Assembly (NCBI GenBank): GCA_038239365.1
Contig: JBBSEU010000004.1
Location: 1-63,139, forward strand
Origin: JBBRMW01 sp038239365
GTDB taxonomy: Bacteria > Chloroflexota > Anaerolineae > Aggregatilineales > UBA2796
Direction: 5' to 3'
DNA: 63,139 nucleotides
A program made the position numbers and the translations under genes. This document shows, piece after piece, positions 58,831 to 63,139 of this stretch. The notes beneath the pieces are model-generated. The model had not been told where the DNA came from. It did no database searches and saw only the letters and a program-made list of their open reading frames with translations. The stretch's first letter is position 1. Every line of letters starts with the position of its first letter.

Positions 58831-58854
58831 CATATAAATACATGCTTATATATG
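58831..58854. promoter_or_regulatory. Operator of the metal-sensor operon
   Basis: ATATAA (58832-58837) and TTATAT (58846-58851) are inverted with an 8-base spacer, flanked by C and ATG giving CATATAA...TTATATATG. ArsR/SmtB dimers bind such AT-rich imperfect repeats near the start codon. Confidence 0.65.
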
Positions 58855-58999
58855 GGTAATGATACGCCGTTTTGCTGCATTGTCAATAGGGAAACAATAA
58901 GCACGCTGGGAACAAACGTTTCTGTAACGTTGCGTGCGATCCCAAAACCAGAGAACAATGCTAAACTGCATAAGCATCCAAAGGGCGTTGGAGTCTTTG

Positions 59000-60172
59000 A
59001 TGATCGAACCAAAACTGCTGCTCAAACAAGTTTTTCCCGGCGTCGATGAAGGCGTGCTGACCGAACTCGGCCATTACGCGCGTCTCAGCACCTATCCAGC
59101 AGAGACGCTGTTGTGCAAGGAAGGTGCCGTCGAGGATGTGTTTTACATCATCGGGAGCGGCAGCGTCCAGATCACCAAACGCTTTGAGAGCAGCGAAGAA
59201 CATATTTTACGGCACAGCGGCCCCGGCGATTTTTTTGGCGAAATGGCGCTCATTGCTGACTCGCCGCGCAACGCCAATGTGCGAACGCTTGAAGAAACCA
59301 CTGTCCTGGAAATTGACAAGCCGATGTTTATTGAAATGCTCCGCAACAGTCCGGTGGTTGCGCTCAGGATGTTCCGTGAATCAGTGGATCGCCTGCGTGC
59401 CAATGATCAGCGGGCAGTGGCTGAACTGGGACGCCAGAAGCAGGAAATCGAACGCGCTTACGCCGAACTTCAACTTCAGGAGCGCCGCCGAACCGAATTT
59501 CTGACGACGCTTTCCCACGAACTGCGAACGCCACTCACTTCGGCATCGGGCTTTATGCAGTTGGTCAAAAGTGGCAGCATCAGCGGGCCGGGGTTAGAGA
59601 TGGCACACGAGAAGATCGGGGGCGGTCTTGAACAGATCGTCAGCTTGGTGAATGATCTGCTGTTTGTTCAGGAAATGGAACTGATCGAGCCGACGATTCG
59701 CCCCGTTAATTTGTCGCACATTGTGGAGCGAATGATCGAAGATACAGCGGATCAGGCCGAAGACAATGGTGTACAGGTCTTTGTGGAACTGCCCGCTGAA
59801 CTGCCCCAACTAAAAGCTGATCCCGATGGGCTGGCAAGAGCCTTAAGGGCGCTGCTGGACAACGCGATCAAGTTCAGCCCGGATGGTGGCGATGTTCATG
59901 TTAAGGTAGGCGTGGATGGTTCGCATATCAATATCGACATCCGTGATCCGGGAATCGGTATTGAGGCAGACTTTTTGCCGCGCATCTTCCAACGCTTTGA
60001 GCGCCGGGAGAGCCATGAAGGGCGCTTATTTGGCGGGATCGGGTTGGGTCTGCCGATTGCCAAGCACCTGATCGAAAGTTTTGGCGGCTCTATTTCTGTC
60101 GAGACAACACCGGGCAAAGGCAGCATTTTTACGGTGCATCTGCCAGTGCTGATCAGTCAGCCCGAATCCTAG
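59000..60172 (+). CDS. Cyclic-nucleotide-binding histidine kinase
   Basis: 390 residues from ATG 59000 with GGAG upstream. N-terminal cNMP-binding (CRP-type) domain (about 5-125) with GPGDFFGEMALIADSPRNANV, the phosphate cassette region with a conserved Arg; a coiled linker (VAELGRQKQEIERAYAELQ); HisKA with LSHELRTPLTSASGF; HATPase with RALLDNAIKFSP, DPGIGI and GIGLGLPIAK. No membrane span. This links cAMP/cGMP (or a similar ligand) to a phospho-relay in a single soluble protein, an uncommon order. No cognate regulator is adjacent. Confidence 0.88.
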   Translation: MIEPKLLLKQVFPGVDEGVLTELGHYARLSTYPAETLLCKEGAVEDVFYIIGSGSVQITKRFESSEEHILRHSGPGDFFGEMALIADSPRNANVRTLEETTVLEIDKPMFIEMLRNSPVVALRMFRESVDRLRANDQRAVAELGRQKQEIERAYAELQLQERRRTEFLTTLSHELRTPLTSASGFMQLVKSGSISGPGLEMAHEKIGGGLEQIVSLVNDLLFVQEMELIEPTIRPVNLSHIVERMIEDTADQAEDNGVQVFVELPAELPQLKADPDGLARALRALLDNAIKFSPDGGDVHVKVGVDGSHINIDIRDPGIGIEADFLPRIFQRFERRESHEGRLFGGIGLGLPIAKHLIESFGGSISVETTPGKGSIFTVHLPVLISQPES

Positions 60173-60612
60173 CTGCTCCGCAACCGCCATGCGCTGACTT
60201 CACGGCTTGCCTCGAAGGCAACCCGTGCCATCGCACCCGTGACCATTCGCACGTACCATTCGACATCTTCATCGGTCAGGGCGTGCAGCATTTCGCCATA
60301 GAAGACCCAGGCATCTTCCAAATCACCCTGCAAATCGACGAGCGTCCATTCCTGGCGGTCATTGATCGCTTCTTTACGCCAGAACAGATCGTCATCCAGC
60401 GGTTCGTCGGCCTGCCTGCCCAGGTGATGCGCCAGAATTTCGCCAAGACGGTAATAATGCGCGGAAATAACCGATAACCGTGTCCGCAGCGTGCCATTGG
60501 TGCTGAACGTTGCGTCGGAAAGTTGTGTGTTTGTCAGGCCGATCAGCGCATCACGAAGCGCCTGGCAATCGCGTAGAAACTGACTGATGAGCGCAGAGCG
60601 CGTGAGCGACAT
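60169..60612 (-). CDS. DinB-like helical protein
   Basis: 147 residues, ATG 60612 preceded by GGGGAGG. Four-helix bundle pattern of the DinB superfamily with SVISAHYYRLGEIL and the C-terminal helices, but only one clear His in the usual helix-2 place. Its 3' end overlaps the convergent kinase gene by 4 bases. Coupled to the Nudix gene upstream. Confidence 0.65.
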   Translation of the reverse strand: MSLTRSALISQFLRDCQALRDALIGLTNTQLSDATFSTNGTLRTRLSVISAHYYRLGEILAHHLGRQADEPLDDDLFWRKEAINDRQEWTLVDLQGDLEDAWVFYGEMLHALTDEDVEWYVRMVTGAMARVAFEASREVSAWRLRSS

Positions 60613-61119
60613 TCAAACCTCCCCAAAAAAACGTAAAACCAGATGATCGGCCTCATCATAATGAGCGTGCGCGAAGAACGGTGGATCATCGCTGAACAAG
60701 TGCGGCCACAACAGCGGCAAGTCCTCCACCAGTGGCAAATCCTGTGCCGATTCCACCGGAATCCAGTGGAGCGTGCCTTCGTCACATTCGACGACTGCGC
60801 GCGACTCGGACTCGGCTGTGAAGACGAATAACAAAATGCCCGTCTCTGCCCCGGCGTCGATCTGGTATGCGCCACGAAACTGGACTTTATGCACCGTGAG
60901 GCCAGTCTCTTCGCGGATTTCCCGAAGTGCGCCGCTTTGTGGGTCTTCATCACGTTCCAGATGGCCGCCGACCCCATTATAGCAGCCAGGAAAAATGCGT
61001 TTATGCGACGCGCGCTTCATCAGCAAAACATCAGCGCCATTGGTTACGAAACACAGCGTGCGCGGGATCGTCAACCAACGTTGTGCAACCGCATCCGCAC
61101 CTTGATCGCGTGCGCCCAT
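60613..61119 (-). CDS. Nudix hydrolase
   Basis: 168 residues, ATG 61119 with AGGATAGGAT upstream. Nudix box at 52-74: G52-x5-E58-x7-R66-E67-x-x-E70-E71-x-G73 (GGHLERDEDP and REIREETGL), which binds the metal for cleaving a nucleoside diphosphate linked to another group. The protein has the usual alpha/beta/alpha fold. Substrate unknown; the RASHKRIFPGCYNGVGG context is close to the 8-oxo-dGTPase-like branch. Confidence 0.85.
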   Translation of the reverse strand: MGARDQGADAVAQRWLTIPRTLCFVTNGADVLLMKRASHKRIFPGCYNGVGGHLERDEDPQSGALREIREETGLTVHKVQFRGAYQIDAGAETGILLFVFTAESESRAVVECDEGTLHWIPVESAQDLPLVEDLPLLWPHLFSDDPPFFAHAHYDEADHLVLRFFGEV

Positions 61120-61192
61120 ATCCTATCCTATCAAGTCCCGTAAGTCGCTTATGATGCTGCTTACTATAACGGGGTTGAGCAGGTTTGCCAAT

Positions 61193-61231
61193 AAAAAAGC
61201 AGGTAGCCAGAGAGTTGATCTGGCCGCCTGC
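61193..61231 (-). terminator. Terminator of the GNAT gene (minus strand)
   Basis: On the minus strand GCAGG-x3-CCAGA pairs with TCTGG-x3-CCTGC (61199-61231) and is followed by six T (61193-61198). It follows the GNAT gene stop at 61243. Confidence 0.8.
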
Positions 61232-61242
61232 GATCTATTTCG

Positions 61243-62211
61243 CTAGGTCACGGATTTACCAGCGCGCAGTTCTTTTTCGTAGGTATCGAAGACTTGCGCG
61301 ATGTGCATTCCGGCACGTTCGTAGAGCCGCGTGGCACCTGTTGGATTTTGTGTATCGACTCCTAACCCGATGTTTCGTTTGCCACGCCGATAGAACTCAC
61401 CAAAGCTATGGTGAAGCAGGGCGATGGCAAGTCCTTGTCGCCGCCAGGGCTTGCACACACCCAGGGTGCGTATCCAACCGTTATCCTGACGATACATGCC
61501 GCGCGCCATGCCGGCAATTTGATCTCCGGCCATGGCTAGATGCCACAGAGTCGGATCGAATGGCGCGTTCGCAATCTTGGCTGCAACCCAATCTTCAAAT
61601 GAGGTTGGAACGTATTCCCAGTCACCCTCAAAGATTTCATTCATTGCTTGCCAGGCAGAGTGTTCATCCTGGCCGGGCACAAAAGTCCGCACGGTAATCC
61701 CATTCGGCCATTGTGCAGCAGCAGGCGGTTCAACCAGGTCGATTTCCATCCGCCAGAAATGGCGAATAACGGAATAGCCTTCTGCCTGAAAAAACCGATG
61801 TGAACTCGGCTCAATGCCGAAAAGAGTCGTCTGCGTACAAACACGTATACCGTCCGGGATTTCCGGGGCACGCTCATGGGCACGCGACGCGACCCATCGC
61901 AACAAAACAGAGTCGATACCCTGGTTGGCATACTGGGGATGGCGGTAACTATCGAACTGAATGCGCCCTTTGTCGTTTACATCGTAGATAAGCGCATACC
62001 CAATAATCACTCCCTGAGCGGTCACAATCACCTGGGCATCCTTTGTCAGGTCGAAGTCAGGCGCGCCCCAATCGTTTAAGAGCGAACGCAACTCGAAGTT
62101 GGACTGTCCTACCGAAGCAACGTCGGAGGCAACGATCAAATCAAGGATGCTCTGTGCATCTTCGGGTTTCGGAGCGCGCGCCAGAGTGTCCGAGGCAAGT
62201 AACGAGGTCAT
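61243..62211 (-). CDS. Two-domain GNAT acetyltransferase
   Basis: 322 residues from ATG 62211 (AAAGGA upstream). Two GNAT folds in tandem: the first is weak (ARAPKPEDAQSILDLIVASD, GVIIGYALIYDV), the second has GMARGMYRQDNGWIRTLGVCKPWRRQGLAIALLHHSFGEF (cut in parts) with the acetyl-CoA loop RRQGLA. The layout is like mycothiol synthase-type proteins. It would acetylate a small amine or other substrate in the cytoplasm; no partner gene is near. Confidence 0.8.
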   Translation of the reverse strand: MTSLLASDTLARAPKPEDAQSILDLIVASDVASVGQSNFELRSLLNDWGAPDFDLTKDAQVIVTAQGVIIGYALIYDVNDKGRIQFDSYRHPQYANQGIDSVLLRWVASRAHERAPEIPDGIRVCTQTTLFGIEPSSHRFFQAEGYSVIRHFWRMEIDLVEPPAAAQWPNGITVRTFVPGQDEHSAWQAMNEIFEGDWEYVPTSFEDWVAAKIANAPFDPTLWHLAMAGDQIAGMARGMYRQDNGWIRTLGVCKPWRRQGLAIALLHHSFGEFYRRGKRNIGLGVDTQNPTGATRLYERAGMHIAQVFDTYEKELRAGKSVT

Positions 62212-62291
62212 ACAACGCTATCCTTTCGCATAACATCTAAACGGAATGGATGCTATGCTGCCCAAGCAGGCGTGTGCGTAGATTGGTCGCG

Positions 62292-62429
62292 TCACGGGGT
62301 AAATACACTTTTCGCCAGGCAGCACAGCACAAACTCCCCGTCAGGAAATTCTGAACGGCTTGATTGAAACTGCGGGATGTTTACTGCTAGCGAATCAACA
62401 TTGGCGGCAACTCCGAAGCTGAATGTCGC
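62292..62429 (-). pseudogene. Possible coding remnant in the gap before the last gene
   Basis: In the 313-base gap 62212-62524 a minus frame with no start codon is open between stops at 62430 and 62292 (46 codons), reading FGVAANVDSLAVNIPQFQ and then SSRSEFPDGEF. Codon use is gene-like but no family is recognised. The rest of the gap shows nothing else. Confidence 0.25.
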
Positions 62430-62524
62430 CTAGATTATCACAAATTTGGCAGGGCGTGAATAGCGAGAATCGGGTTTACGCACCGCCGATTTCACTCACC
62501 ATCATTCCGTGCTCCGTCCTCTCT

Positions 62525-63016
62525 TTAGAGAATACTTTCACCGCGCACAATTTGCATGATGTACTCATTGTGGGATTCATAATAGCCAGCAACTTGCGCC
62601 GGGAACTCTTTTCGGCTTTCCATATAACTGGTCAATAATTTGGGCGTATCAGGATGAAATAAATGCCCCAGGCCGTGAATCGCCGCAATTTGGCATAATG
62701 GTGAATCGATTTGCAGAATGCGTGACAACGTCTCGAACATTACTTGTCTGAGGCGTTGTGCGTCTTCGCTCAGAGCATCCCAATAGTGGTTGCGGCTGAG
62801 TATTTCGGCTTCACTTTTGCCCTCCATTCGATCCATTTGAAGCATGTGAAACGGATACGCCAGCCAATCCCACCACATATAGACAGTTGTAGCGCCGTTC
62901 GGTGTCAATGGCTCAACTGCGAAAAACTGTGCAAACAAATCGTACATAGAACGAACAAACGCTTCCCGAAGTTCAATAGGAATATCCTTGTCCCAAACAC
63001 GATCTTTCACGGACAA
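62525..63016 (-). CDS. Helical protein of unknown function next to an IS end
   Basis: 163 residues at most, TTG start 63016 or GTG 63010; neither has a good ribosome site. The upstream frame is open into the IS end, so the original N-terminus may have been cut off by the insertion. Helical throughout, with a HEAT-like stretch (CQIAAIHGLGHLFHPDTPKLLTSYME in parts). No family recognised. Confidence 0.55.
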   Translation of the reverse strand: MSVKDRVWDKDIPIELREAFVRSMYDLFAQFFAVEPLTPNGATTVYMWWDWLAYPFHMLQMDRMEGKSEAEILSRNHYWDALSEDAQRLRQVMFETLSRILQIDSPLCQIAAIHGLGHLFHPDTPKLLTSYMESRKEFPAQVAGYYESHNEYIMQIVRGESIL

Positions 63017-63039
63017 TATAGTAGTGATGTTGAAACCTA

Positions 63040-63139
63040 TGTAATGCGCCCCAAAAACTGGACACAGAATCGGTCAGTTTAGTAAGGGGGCAGTCGCTTT
63101 GCCCCAGCGAGCGTCCATTTCAGCAGGCGTAGCGTAGTC
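63040..63139 (-). mobile_element. IS3-family (IS150-like) insertion sequence end
   Basis: TGTAATGCGCCCCAAAAACT then GGACA from 63040 resembles the terminal repeat of IS150-group elements, which begin with TGTACTGC/CCCC and end with GGAC. The transposase frame follows inside, ending at 63074. The element continues beyond the right edge, so its other end and target duplication cannot be checked. Confidence 0.6.
63074..63139 (-). CDS. Transposase (C-terminal end only)
   Basis: Open minus frame of 21 codons to TGA 63074-63076, reading DYATPAEMDARWGKATAPLL and N. The TPAE motif is usual close to the C-terminus of IS3 orfB (DDE integrase core). The rest lies outside the window. It lies next to a terminal repeat, as expected. 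Confidence 0.55.
   Translation of the reverse strand, partial: DYATPAEMDARWGKATAPLLN

Noticed and set aside
1..63139. tRNA, rRNA, CRISPR array, phage genes
   Set aside because: All gaps were read for cloverleaf-like or regular repeat structure and none was found; long gaps hold only the elements listed.

Overview
The window looks like a chromosomal segment of a free-living bacterium, most probably a Chloroflexota (Anaerolineae-like) genome. That guess rests on the mix of families seen: zinc-dependent phospholipase C-like proteins, a YHYH-domain protein, DUF4058, many small soluble enzymes, an HU protein with a basic tail, and moderate GC. No marker gene here fixes the phylum and no database search was possible. 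I see no rRNA, tRNA, CRISPR array or prophage. The only mobile element is an IS3-family end cut by the right edge.

Left part (1-14.3 kb): a cupin and a BacA/prephenate-dehydratase-like protein on the minus strand; a MarR regulator with a near-consensus promoter and a palindromic operator; a maltodextrin ABC importer (binding protein and two permeases, no ATPase in the window) with a GH13 amylase-type enzyme; a small lipoprotein; MFS transporter plus lysA; a run of small unknowns (cupin, membrane protein, YkvA-like, SpoIIAA-like); an AT-rich ChbG/YdjC deacetylase; and a YHYH protein with repeats.

Middle (14.3-34.3 kb): a CNNM/CorC transporter, glmU, a 760-residue protein combining an eCIS-cargo-like N-terminus, a phospholipase C-like region and an OmpA domain, a PIN/UPF0175-like toxin-antitoxin pair in reversed order with an inverted repeat, an aldo/keto reductase, a stress-type cluster (SRPBCC protein, zinc alcohol dehydrogenase, SDR, Pmp3-like peptide), an MFS protein, a nucleotidyltransferase, a GAF/PAS histidine kinase, tatA, cdd-recO, and a sigma-54 factor carrying an extra four-cysteine zinc ribbon.

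Right part (34.3-63.1 kb): gltB, a two-component system with a PhoB-like promoter box, an amino-acid operon pheA-thrC-DUF4058-lysC preceded by a well-formed transcription attenuator with a Cys/Thr-rich leader peptide, a PucR-type regulator, an S33 peptidase, a surface-sugar cluster (glycosyltransferase, galE, PLC-like, fcl), HU, a zinc-efflux operon (CzrA-like sensor and P-type ATPase), a cyclic-nucleotide-binding histidine kinase, and small enzymes running into the IS end.

The strongest candidates for something new are the pheA leader attenuator (43355-43540), the orphan eCIS-like phospholipase/OmpA protein (17308-19590), the toxin-antitoxin locus with its stem structure (19653-20621), and the zinc-ribbon sigma-54 (32212-33597).
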